From: an uncultured Bacteroides sp.
GTDB taxonomy: Bacteria > Bacteroidota > Bacteroidia > Bacteroidales > Bacteroidaceae
Assembly: GCA_947038155.1 (NCBI GenBank)
Contig: CAMQVH010000007.1
Span: forward strand, 62,001-126,000
Direction: 5' to 3'
Length of the DNA stretch: 64,000 bases
The first letter of the stretch is position 1. Every line of letters begins with the position of its first letter. Below the pieces are notes generated by a model. The model did not search any database. It was given only the letters and a program-made list of their open reading frames with translations, and was not told where the DNA came from. The position numbers were made by a program, and so were the translations under genes. Shown here piece by piece: positions 24,627 to 33,214 of the stretch.

Positions 24627-27600
24627 TTACAAGCTGAACTTAACACTGAATCCTAAGTTTCTCAAACTAGGCGGCATAAAGAAATCGCTACGGTTGTAAG
24701 TACCTGTAGAACCATTCATATCAGGATCGAACGGAGCTTTGCAGTAAAACATAAAAAGGTTACGTCCTACGAAAGAAACAGTAGCGTTGCTGAACACATT
24801 GCCTAGCCACTTCTTCGGCAACGAATAGGTCAATGAAAGTTCTTGAAGACGAATGTTGGTAGCATCATAAGTATAGTAAGCCATCAGTCCCTGTCCACCT
24901 ACAGTGTTATAAAAGCGTTCGGGGTCATACATATACCCATCAAGCATAACACCACCATTATCGCGCGCCTTGGCAGATACTTCGGACACGCCGAATGCGT
25001 CCATAAATGCCTGTGTCTGAGATGTAACGACACCACCGAAGCGTCCGGTAACCATCACACCCAACGAGAAGTTCTTGTAACTGATATCATGGCGCCATCC
25101 CATAGTGAAGTCGGGATCGGAAGAGCCCAGGCGAATACGCTGGCTGCGGTCTACCTGATAGCCATTTGCCTGTTCCACCAATTTGCCGTCTCTGCCACGT
25201 TGCAAAACACCTGTGGTGAAGATATCAGACATAGAATAGCCTTCGCGCAGATAAACGCCACCAGCTTCCTGCAACGAAAGTTCGGTAATACTAATTGATG
25301 TACCATCAATCGGATTAATCTGATTGTGCACCATCTCTTGAATCTTGTTCTTGTTGGCAGTGAACGTCAGGTGTGTAGAGTAGTTTACCTTACCATATTT
25401 GTCATTATACCCCCACGTCATTTCCACACCGCGGTTGCGCACCTTACCAGCCTGCACATAGAAGCCTGAATAACCGGTGGAAGAAGCCAACTGTGAGAAG
25501 AATGTCTGATTGTAAGTATTGGATTGGTAGATGGTACCGTCGAACGTAATACGTCCGTCCCAGAAACGTGCATTAAGACCTAACTCGTAGGACTTCGTAC
25601 GCTCAGGCTTGAAATCGGGATACGGGAAACTACCTATCGGATCAATCGCACCACTATTGATGACATGAGTAATAGTACCTGGAGTGATACCCACCTGTGA
25701 GATAGGCGAACCTACCTCGGTGTAAGATGCGCGCAACTTTAAATAAGAGATAAAGTCGGGCAACTTCACCATTTCGCTGATAATACCGGAAAGTCCGATA
25801 GAAGGGTAGAAGATTCCCTCTACATCACCGTTACTAACCAATTGCGAGGCCCAATCACAACGTCCGGTAGCCGACAAATAAAGCATATTTTTCCATCCCA
25901 ATTCAGCACTGGCAAATACAGCAAGGTTACGTGTACGATGGTAGCCTTGTGCTCTCTTACCCGAAGCAGGTTCCAAATTGGCAAGGGAGAAAAGGTTGGG
26001 TATTGTCATCAACTTGCCGCCCAAATCGACGCTACGCGTATAATGGTCTTCAAAGCTACCGCCCACATTGGCAGTCAGCGAGAAATCCTTGCCAAAACGT
26101 TTGTTTACGTTTGCCATCACATCAGCGTACGTCTGTGTGTAGAATTCTTCTTTCAGCTCATAGCTACCTTTGGAAGAACCGGTGTAGAGCTCAAGCGTAG
26201 AAGCGCTAAGCTTGCGTTCTTCAGTAGCGTGGCTCTTGTCCAACCGCACACGTCCGGCAATATTCAACCAGTCAAGGATGTCATATTGCAGTCTGGCATG
26301 AAGCATATAGCGGTTTTTCTTGGAGGGGAACATTTCGCGGTTGACAATCCAATAGGGATTTTCAAACGAAAGTCCTTGGTCACCATACTCCCAATGCTGC
26401 GTGGAAAAACGACGTTCTTCGTTGTAACGTTCGTATATCTTCACATTCTCGAAATCCTCACCACGGGGAAACAGATAAAGCGGGAACAACGGGTTGAAGT
26501 AGCGTCCGCCCGAAACCATGTTCTGCTCGGCTTGAATGACGTAGCTGGCACCTAAATCGACATGCAATTTATCGTTCAGCATCAACGCAGTATTTCTGAA
26601 AGAGAAATTGTAACGGTAATATTCGTTGTTCTTGATAATACCTTTAGAATTGGTAGAGGCCAAAGAGATAAACGTTTGATTAGTTCTGGTACCCGAAGAA
26701 ATGTTCAGCGAATTGATGGTGTTCATACCAGTCTTGAAAAAATCCATGGGATCAAATGAGGAAGGTGTAGCCAGTTTCTCGCCCCAGCTTCGATAGGAGT
26801 TTTCCCGGTTACCATAACTGTTCTGAAATTCCGGCGACATCATCGGTTTGGAAAACTCTGTATTGGATGAGAAGTTAATCTTCATCTTTCCCTCTACACC
26901 CTTCTTGGTGTTAATCAGAATCACACCGTTAGCTGCCGACGCACCGTAAAGGGCTGCTGCCGACGGACCTGTCAGTACAGAGATGCTTTCGATATCCTCA
27001 GGGTTGAAATCGGAGATACCTTCACTACCAGCCACTGCACCATATTCTGTCTGGATGACACCACGTGAAGGGTTTCCAACAGGTATACCGTCCACCACAT
27101 ACAACGCATTATTGTCACCAACGATAGATTTGGAACCACGCATGATGACGCGTGTAGCACCGCCCACACCAGAGGAACTCTTCTGGATATTGACACCAGC
27201 CACCTTACCGTTCAAGCTGTTCATAAAGTTAGCGTCTTTGGCTGCGGTCAGTTCTGAATTACTTACAGTCTGTACATTATAGGAAAGCGCTTTTTCAGCA
27301 CGTTTGATACCTAAAGCCGTAACAACCACTTCATCCAGTGCCTGCGAACCATCCTCCAACACTACATTGATTACATTTTCTTTTACAGCCACTTCCTTAG
27401 GCTGATAGCCGATATAGGAAAACACCAATATGGGAGTGGCACCTTGTGTGGTAATATGATAGTTACCGTCTATATTAGTTACAGTTCCGTTAGCAGTCCC
27501 TTTTTCAAGCACAGTAACTCCAATTAGCGGATCACCTTTTCCATCCACTACATTACCCGCCACATTTCTGCTTTTAGATTTTTTAGCAGCCTGTTCCGGA

Positions 27601-27905
27601 ATAATCATTATATAAGTATCTTTTACGGTATACGTGAACCCCGTTCCGGCAAGAATAGTATTCAGCGCCTGCTCCAAAGGCTGGTTGTTTATATCTAAAG
27701 ATATTCTTGTATTAGGGAGTTGAGAACTGTTGTAAGATACAGACATTTTGGTCTGTTCCCTAACGTCAGCCAAAGCTGTCTGCAATGAAATATTCTTCTT
27801 TTTTATTGTTATTTTACTATTACTTTGGGCATAAAGTATTGACCCTATTAATAATAGAAAAGTTATTAATATACTTTTTCTAGTGTTTTCCAGATATAAA
27901 TTCAT
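24627..27905 (-). CDS. SusC-like TonB-dependent transporter with STN signalling domain
   Basis: 1092 aa. After the signal peptide (LLIGSILYAQ) comes an STN domain (about 30-105, 'NQPLEQALNTILAGTGFTYTV'), which in such proteins talks to a FecR anti-sigma factor across the periplasm. Next is a carboxypeptidase-like domain (about 112-195, 'VAGNVVDGKGDPLIGVTVLEKG'), the TonB-box-like 'LDEVVVTALG', the plug (VIMRGSKSIVGDNNALYVVDGIPVG) and a SusC barrel ending 'LGFSVKFSL'. Imports oligosaccharides with the SusD partner. The STN domain together with the adjacent ECF/FecR genes indicates trans-envelope induction by the imported glycan. Confidence 0.95.
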   Translation of the reverse strand: MNLYLENTRKSILITFLLLIGSILYAQSNSKITIKKKNISLQTALADVREQTKMSVSYNSSQLPNTRISLDINNQPLEQALNTILAGTGFTYTVKDTYIMIIPEQAAKKSKSRNVAGNVVDGKGDPLIGVTVLEKGTANGTVTNIDGNYHITTQGATPILVFSYIGYQPKEVAVKENVINVVLEDGSQALDEVVVTALGIKRAEKALSYNVQTVSNSELTAAKDANFMNSLNGKVAGVNIQKSSSGVGGATRVIMRGSKSIVGDNNALYVVDGIPVGNPSRGVIQTEYGAVAGSEGISDFNPEDIESISVLTGPSAAALYGASAANGVILINTKKGVEGKMKINFSSNTEFSKPMMSPEFQNSYGNRENSYRSWGEKLATPSSFDPMDFFKTGMNTINSLNISSGTRTNQTFISLASTNSKGIIKNNEYYRYNFSFRNTALMLNDKLHVDLGASYVIQAEQNMVSGGRYFNPLFPLYLFPRGEDFENVKIYERYNEERRFSTQHWEYGDQGLSFENPYWIVNREMFPSKKNRYMLHARLQYDILDWLNIAGRVRLDKSHATEERKLSASTLELYTGSSKGSYELKEEFYTQTYADVMANVNKRFGKDFSLTANVGGSFEDHYTRSVDLGGKLMTIPNLFSLANLEPASGKRAQGYHRTRNLAVFASAELGWKNMLYLSATGRCDWASQLVSNGDVEGIFYPSIGLSGIISEMVKLPDFISYLKLRASYTEVGSPISQVGITPGTITHVINSGAIDPIGSFPYPDFKPERTKSYELGLNARFWDGRITFDGTIYQSNTYNQTFFSQLASSTGYSGFYVQAGKVRNRGVEMTWGYNDKYGKVNYSTHLTFTANKNKIQEMVHNQINPIDGTSISITELSLQEAGGVYLREGYSMSDIFTTGVLQRGRDGKLVEQANGYQVDRSQRIRLGSSDPDFTMGWRHDISYKNFSLGVMVTGRFGGVVTSQTQAFMDAFGVSEVSAKARDNGGVMLDGYMYDPERFYNTVGGQGLMAYYTYDATNIRLQELSLTYSLPKKWLGNVFSNATVSFVGRNLFMFYCKAPFDPDMNGSTGTYNRSDFFMPPSLRNLGFSVKFSL

Positions 27906-28001
27906 ATCTTTACGACGTTTTTAGTTTTAAATCATGTATTTTTTCTCGTTTCTTAAACAAGCAAGAAGTTGCTTATTTGTTTTAGGGCTAAAAATCATTT
28001 C

Positions 28002-28040
28002 ATATCCGGAGAGGGTGGAGCCTCTTCCGGATATTTTTTT
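28002..28040 (+). terminator. plus-strand intrinsic terminator in the anti-sigma/susC gap
   Basis: ATATCCGGA GAGG ... CCTC T TCCGGATAT followed by TTTTTTT on the plus strand: a 13-bp stem with one bulge and a T7 tail, a textbook rho-independent terminator. All annotated genes here run on the minus strand, so the terminator serves either antisense transcription coming out of the 5' end of susC or an antisense small RNA. In the minus direction the hairpin has only a weak T tract (GATTTTTAG). Confidence 0.7.
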
Positions 28041-28090
28041 ACATAAGCATATTAGATTTAAGTTTAATAAAAAATATTTATTATTTTTCT

Positions 28091-29080
28091 CTACCAAATT
28101 ATATAGCAGATACTGTCTTCCAAACGATAATTGAATTGCCCAATGACCACTTTCATCACCTCCAATGTCTCTTCCAAAGTCGCGTCTTTTCTGAATACAA
28201 AATTATAACGGTCTTGATTAGATTTCTTTGTTGAGATATGAAATGTGATTCCGTAATGACGTTCCAGCGTCCGCACAATTTCGGCGAGAGTGACCTTGTC
28301 GAACACAAGTTCGCCCCTCATCCATGCCGTTACATCTTTCATGTTGGCAGTCAGCAATTGGCAGTCAGCCGTACATTTATTATACACAACCTGATAACCG
28401 GGAGTTAAGACATAACTGGTCGTATCATTGCAATCCACACGCACTTTTCCTTCGATCAAAGAAGCTGTTATCACATCTTCTTCCGGATAAGCTTTCACAT
28501 TAAACTCTGTTCCCAAGGCAGTTATTGCCATATTTGAGGATCGCACAATGAAAGGTTTCTCCGGATTTTTCGCCACTTTAAATTCTGCTTCTCCCATCAG
28601 ATAAACCGTCCGGGTCTTTCCCTCCAGATTTTCAGGATAAAATACATATGAACCGGAATTCAGATGTACGGTAGTTCCATCCGGAAGACTGATTGTCTCT
28701 TTAGCTCCATTATTCACATAATGTTCCACCATCACGGCGTTGTCTCTGTCAAAATGGTTGTAACTTACCCACAAAGTAGCCGTCACAGACAGAAAGACGA
28801 TAACAGCAGCTGCCGCAACAGATTTCCACCACTTCCAGCGGTTGGTATTTGTAATCCTTGGAGTGTATTCAATGCCGATTTTATCCAATATCTGCTGAAA
28901 CGAATGCTCCATACCGCGTTCAGACTTTCCTTTTGTCTCAAACCATAGATTATGAAGTGCTGTTTCTTTCTCTTCTGCAGAATCAGAACTGATCATCCAA
29001 CGGTGAAATCTGTCGATTGTCCGCTTTGAATAATCAAAGTCAATAAAAAAGCGTAGCTGTTTTTCCAATTTACTTTTCAT
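28091..29080 (-). CDS. FecR-family anti-sigma factor
   Basis: The 329-aa protein has a cytoplasmic N-terminal part (1-84, sigma binding), a single transmembrane helix (about 88-106, AAAAVIVFLSVTATLWVS) and a periplasmic FecR domain: 'YVNNGAKETISLPDGTTVHLNSGSYVFYP', 'VYLMGEAEFKVAKNPEKPFIVRS', 'TALGTEFNVKAYPEE'. The C-terminal domain (about 255-329, 'MRGELVFDKVTLAEIVRTLERHYGI') is the STN-like segment that meets the SusC STN domain. Placed between the ECF sigma and susC, it is the glycan-responsive switch of this PUL. Confidence 0.93.
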   Translation of the reverse strand: MKSKLEKQLRFFIDFDYSKRTIDRFHRWMISSDSAEEKETALHNLWFETKGKSERGMEHSFQQILDKIGIEYTPRITNTNRWKWWKSVAAAAVIVFLSVTATLWVSYNHFDRDNAVMVEHYVNNGAKETISLPDGTTVHLNSGSYVFYPENLEGKTRTVYLMGEAEFKVAKNPEKPFIVRSSNMAITALGTEFNVKAYPEEDVITASLIEGKVRVDCNDTTSYVLTPGYQVVYNKCTADCQLLTANMKDVTAWMRGELVFDKVTLAEIVRTLERHYGITFHISTKKSNQDRYNFVFRKDATLEETLEVMKVVIGQFNYRLEDSICYIIW

Positions 29081-29132
29081 CTATGCCAAATCAAGTGTTA
29101 CATATAAGAGACAACTTGCCAGACATACCTAC

Positions 29133-29681
29133 TTAGTCTAAATAGAAAAAAAATAAAAATAAAACGATTTTTTTCAAATCTTGAAGGGCTTTATAAATAT
29201 GTTGTTCAACTGTACGAACCGAAACATTCAGTTTCTCAGCAATTTCCGGTGAAGTCATACCTTCCTCTCTGCTCATTAGAAAAACACGCCTACGCTGTTC
29301 CGGCATACGTTCAAGGGCCATCTGAACAAAAAGCTCAAGTTCATGAGCACAAAATTCATCATCCGGCGTAGGCAATCCCTGCTCCGCCATTCGCATTTTT
29401 TCTGCTGCGATATCCAAATAGTCATATTCTACAGCCTTGTGCTTCAAAAAATTATAGATATGGTTCCGTACAACTGTATATAAATAACTATCCAATTTTT
29501 CACGTTCTAACCATAAATCCGGTTTCTCCCATAGCTTAACAAAAATATCTTGAGCTATGTCTTCTGCATCTTCTTCCGATTTTAACAATTGCCATGCGAA
29601 AGTCTTTACTTTGGGAAAATTCAGATCAAAAAACTTTTTAAAACGAAGAACTTTATCTTCCATTCGTGTGATAATCATCAT
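29133..29681 (-). CDS. ECF RNA polymerase sigma-70 factor (Bacteroides expansion family type)
   Basis: A 182-aa ECF sigma: region 2 at about 15-85 ('SEEDAEDIAQDIFVKLWEKP' and 'SYLYTVVRNHIYNFLKHK'), region 4 at about 120-170 ('MPEQRRRVFLMSREEGMTSPEIAEKLNVSVRTVEQHIYKAL', an HTH). A second Met (MEDKVLRFKKFF) six codons in is an alternative start. It should direct transcription of the downstream susC operon once released by the FecR protein encoded next to it. Confidence 0.93.
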   Translation of the reverse strand: MMIITRMEDKVLRFKKFFDLNFPKVKTFAWQLLKSEEDAEDIAQDIFVKLWEKPDLWLEREKLDSYLYTVVRNHIYNFLKHKAVEYDYLDIAAEKMRMAEQGLPTPDDEFCAHELELFVQMALERMPEQRRRVFLMSREEGMTSPEIAEKLNVSVRTVEQHIYKALQDLKKIVLFLFFFYLD

Positions 29682-29853
29682 GTATATCCATTAAGATTAA
29701 CAAGTAAAATATAAAATCCTCCAACAAAATTAATTATTAAATAATTTATCAACAACCTTTTCATAAGAAAACATTCAAAAAAATAAGTTCTCAAGGCCCT
29801 CTTTGGCATAAACCACTAATAATCAACATATAAGTATTTCTTTATTAATTTTA

Positions 29854-29885
29854 TTTGAAACAATTACGCAAAATGACTATCTTTG
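29854..29885 (+). promoter_or_regulatory. consensus Bacteroides promoter for the M20 deacetylase
   Basis: TTTG, exactly 20 nt, TATCTTTG: both boxes match the Bacteroides consensus. The start codon is 62 bp downstream, leaving a leader of about 55 nt with no obvious structure. Confidence 0.75.
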
Positions 29886-29947
29886 TGTAAAAATAATTAG
29901 TAACAATATAACATCTGAATCACAACGCTAAAGCAGTATATCCAACT

Positions 29948-31015
29948 ATGAAATATGATATTCCGTATATGGCAACCGAGGCTGTAAGCCTGCTTAAATC
30001 ATTGATTAGTATACCTTCCATCAGCCGGGAAGAGACTCAGGCTGCCGATTTTCTGCAGAACTATATCGAAATGGAAGGTATGCAGACCGGACGCAAGGGA
30101 AACAATGTATGGTGTCTCAGCCCGATGTTCGACCTGAAGAAGCCGACTATCCTGCTTAACTCCCACATAGACACGGTAAAGCCGGTGAACGGCTGGCGGA
30201 AAGATCCGTTCACCCCGCGCGAAGAAAACGGTAAGTTATATGGATTAGGAAGCAATGATGCCGGTGCCAGCGTTGTCTCTCTGTTACAGGTGTTCCTGCA
30301 ACTATGTCGTACTTCGCAGAAGTATAATCTGATTTATCTCGCTTCCTGCGAAGAAGAAGTTTCGGGAAAAGACGGAATTGAAAGTGTACTGCCGGGGCTT
30401 CCGCCCGTTTCATTCGCCATCGTAGGCGAACCTACGGAGATGCAGCCTGCCATTGCCGAAAAAGGATTAATGGTTTTGGACGTGACCGCGACAGGGAAAG
30501 CCGGACATGCGGCACGCAATGAAGGTGACAATGCTATATATAAGGTATTGGATGATATTGCCTGGTTCCGCGATTATCGTTTTGAAAAAGAATCCCCACT
30601 GCTGGGTGCTGTGAAAATGAGTGTCACTGTAATCAATGCAGGTACGCAACATAATGTAGTTCCCGATAAATGCACTTTCGTTGTCGATATTCGTAGCAAT
30701 GAACTTTACTCCAATGAGGAATTATTTGCCGAAATCAAGAAGCATATTTCTTGTGAAGCGAAGGCACGTTCGTATCGTCTCAACTCTTCACGAATTGACG
30801 AGAAGCATCCGTTCGTTCAAAGGGCTATAAAAATAGGATGCGTTCCTTTCGGCTCTCCTACCCTGTCCGACCAGGCATTAATGTCCTTTCCATCGGTGAA
30901 AATAGGACCGGGACGTTCTTCACGCTCGCACACGGCAGAGGAATATATCATGTTGAAGGAGATAGAAGAAGCCATCGGGCTGTATTTAGAGTTATTGGAC
31001 GGGCTTCTGATTTAA
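29948..31015 (+). CDS. M20 metallopeptidase, ArgE-like N-acyl-ornithine deacetylase
   Basis: 355 aa, cytoplasmic, of the M20/ArgE-DapE family of dinuclear zinc deacylases. Visible ligands: 'LLNSHIDTV' (His, Asp), 'GLGSNDAGA' (bridging Asp), 'ASCEEEVSGKDG' (catalytic Glu and Glu ligand), 'VGEPTEMQP' and the terminal 'SRSHTAEEY' His. Its length and the 'GWRKDPFTPREENGKLYGLG' block fit acetylornithine deacetylases. Bacteroides make arginine through N-succinyl rather than N-acetyl ornithine (known from the succinylornithine transcarbamylase of B. fragilis), so N-succinylornithine may be the real substrate. Monocistronic, with its own promoter and terminator. Confidence 0.85.
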   Translation: MKYDIPYMATEAVSLLKSLISIPSISREETQAADFLQNYIEMEGMQTGRKGNNVWCLSPMFDLKKPTILLNSHIDTVKPVNGWRKDPFTPREENGKLYGLGSNDAGASVVSLLQVFLQLCRTSQKYNLIYLASCEEEVSGKDGIESVLPGLPPVSFAIVGEPTEMQPAIAEKGLMVLDVTATGKAGHAARNEGDNAIYKVLDDIAWFRDYRFEKESPLLGAVKMSVTVINAGTQHNVVPDKCTFVVDIRSNELYSNEELFAEIKKHISCEAKARSYRLNSSRIDEKHPFVQRAIKIGCVPFGSPTLSDQALMSFPSVKIGPGRSSRSHTAEEYIMLKEIEEAIGLYLELLDGLLI

Positions 31016-31024
31016 CAGAAGCCC
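31001..31024 (+). terminator. hairpin overlapping the stop codon of the deacetylase gene
   Basis: GGGCTTCTG and CAGAAGCCC, a perfect 9-bp stem with a 6-nt loop that contains the TAA stop. No strong T-run follows, so termination efficiency is uncertain. Confidence 0.55.
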
Positions 31025-31101
31025 ATTCATGTTCTAAAATTCAATCTACTAATATATCACATACACTATCTCTTAATATTATCCCCATATTTCAAACATA
31101 A

Positions 31102-33189
31102 TTAAGGATAGATAAATTTCTGTAGCCCATCACTATCCACATAAAATGGAAGTTCTTCTTTTCCTCCCGTCAGGTTTCTGAGCCATAAAAGTGAACCGGA
31201 TGGAATACTGACCGTAATATAATTATATCTAGCCCGTTCACTCAGGATTTTCTTCCATTCGCCATTATTCCAACAAAACAATTCATATTGATTACCCGCT
31301 ATAATACCATTGTCAGCATTCAATGGCATCATCCGTATCTTTGTAACAAATTGAGGTTTCTTCAACATAAAACGTATAGTCGGGTAAAGCTCCGGAGATG
31401 TTTGCGGATTACCGTCGTATTCAGACTTCCATTTAATCCGTTCCAAAGGTTCATCCATTAGTCGGACTTCAGTTTTATCTTCTGATAAAGTATCCCCAGA
31501 TGACAGTATCGGCAAAGGAGATGCCGCAATGACATTCTCATATCCATATCGGATGTCAGTTATAAATTCCAGTTCGGACAGGGCAGCATGTGGATATTCA
31601 TCTGTTGTCTTTATCTGATAATATTGATAAGGTCCTTTATTCATGTCAAGTTTTATATCCTGAAAATAAGGTTGTAGTGTATCCGCTATTATCCCGACTG
31701 TATCACAGGGCTGAAAACCGGGTTCATTACTTGCCTGAATTACCGTTCCAATCAATTTTACCGCCTTATCCACCAATCCTTGCTTCATAGGGAACTTACG
31801 AAGCAATGTCACATCATCAGCCTTTCCTTCTATATGAGACTTTATTATCTTCCCACCTTTGTCCAGATAGAAAGGTTCTCCAAAAGAGAATGACTTGCCA
31901 AATGGTGAATAGTAAACAGGGAAATAGTATCTATCCGGAATTACGGACGAGAAAGTGACATTCTGCTTCGTACGGTTTATTTTCCCCCAAGTTACAGGAA
32001 TGATGCCGGAAGGCACTCCACTATTAAAAGCGGCAAGATATACCAAATTATTATTTCCGGTTTCCCGATAAGGAAGAATCAAAGGAATGGTCTTCAACAA
32101 ATGCGAAGTAACATCTTTCAGAAATGGAGAATCAAAAATATCCGGGACATATTCACCATTCTTCTCCATAAAGAAAGGCGTATCCTTTTGTTCTGAAAAC
32201 ATAAAACGATAAATATTCAGAATGTCTTTCGTATCAAAAGAACTATTGTCGCTAGTCGGTATTGACGATTCCGGATTAAACGCCAGCCAATTTCCATTTT
32301 TATCCAATACTACTCCATGATAATGCCTTCCCTGAAACTGTTTATAACATGCATTAAACTCCACAGCAGCAGGTATACCACAAGCCCTCAATATAGACAC
32401 ACCATAACTTGCAATCGGGATGCAGTCATGAAAGCCATAAAAAAACAGTTCCTGATAACCTATTTCTTCTTCATAAGGATATAACGGGAAAAATTTGCAC
32501 AACTGATTTATTACGAAATTATATCGCTGAACCACATTTTGCACGGAATCTTTATCAATGTCCTTCAAATATTTATCCATAAAAGCAAAATAAATATCTG
32601 AAAAATCAATCAATGAGTTATCGGGAATACTTCGATAAGGAAGAACATACTCATAAAAATCCTCTGTAGATAATCTTCGTACACTATTCATCTGCCTCTT
32701 CCATTCAAAGACATGATCTATATGATTGATTAATTGCTTGGCTGTAATCCAATTAAAATCATAATCTTCTTTCCAGAATATTTTGACAGATTGCTCCGAA
32801 ACTCTGACATCATTCTGTATTCTGAATCCAATGCGAACACTATCTATCAATTTTTGTATATTCTCATTATGAAAACTATCAGTAGCCATATACACTGAAT
32901 GATAGAAAAGAGAATCCGCGGCTTTTGTCAGTGAATCCAACAACGGATGTTGCCGCGGATTCCTTATGGAATAATACGAACGATGATACCGCATATTCGC
33001 AATTAAAAACTTTGCGGCTTTCAATTTTTGAGGTTCATGCTTATAATGCTTCAAAACCGTTTCCAACTCAGTCCTGTTCGCCCCAGATATTGACAAAACG
33101 GTATCAACACGCTTGTCTACTTCACTCGCACAGCCTGACAACAGAAACAGAAAAAAAGTAATAACAAGGCTATTCTTTATCATATTCAA
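31102..33189 (-). CDS. lipoprotein with transglutaminase-like domain
   Basis: The 695-aa protein has a lipoprotein signal (LFLLSGC, Cys19). After a helical N-terminal region ('KAAKFLIANMRYHRSYYS') comes a transglutaminase-like (papain-fold) core at roughly 250-315: 'GFHDCIPIASYGVSILRACGIPAAVEF' carries the nucleophilic Cys, 'GRHYHGVVL' the His and 'GNWLAFNPE' the third position. The C-terminal third is beta-rich ('NQYELFCWNNGEWKKI', 'LLWLRNLTGGKEELPFYVDSDG'). Such domains act as cysteine peptidases or acyltransferases. A deletion-bearing paralogue lies at 49518-50125. It follows the O-antigen-ligase-like gene by 25 bp, so the pair is probably one operon. Substrate unknown. Confidence 0.8.
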   Translation of the reverse strand: MNMIKNSLVITFFLFLLSGCASEVDKRVDTVLSISGANRTELETVLKHYKHEPQKLKAAKFLIANMRYHRSYYSIRNPRQHPLLDSLTKAADSLFYHSVYMATDSFHNENIQKLIDSVRIGFRIQNDVRVSEQSVKIFWKEDYDFNWITAKQLINHIDHVFEWKRQMNSVRRLSTEDFYEYVLPYRSIPDNSLIDFSDIYFAFMDKYLKDIDKDSVQNVVQRYNFVINQLCKFFPLYPYEEEIGYQELFFYGFHDCIPIASYGVSILRACGIPAAVEFNACYKQFQGRHYHGVVLDKNGNWLAFNPESSIPTSDNSSFDTKDILNIYRFMFSEQKDTPFFMEKNGEYVPDIFDSPFLKDVTSHLLKTIPLILPYRETGNNNLVYLAAFNSGVPSGIIPVTWGKINRTKQNVTFSSVIPDRYYFPVYYSPFGKSFSFGEPFYLDKGGKIIKSHIEGKADDVTLLRKFPMKQGLVDKAVKLIGTVIQASNEPGFQPCDTVGIIADTLQPYFQDIKLDMNKGPYQYYQIKTTDEYPHAALSELEFITDIRYGYENVIAASPLPILSSGDTLSEDKTEVRLMDEPLERIKWKSEYDGNPQTSPELYPTIRFMLKKPQFVTKIRMMPLNADNGIIAGNQYELFCWNNGEWKKILSERARYNYITVSIPSGSLLWLRNLTGGKEELPFYVDSDGLQKFIYP

Positions 33190-33214
33190 TACTATTTATA
33201 ATATGAATCTTCAA

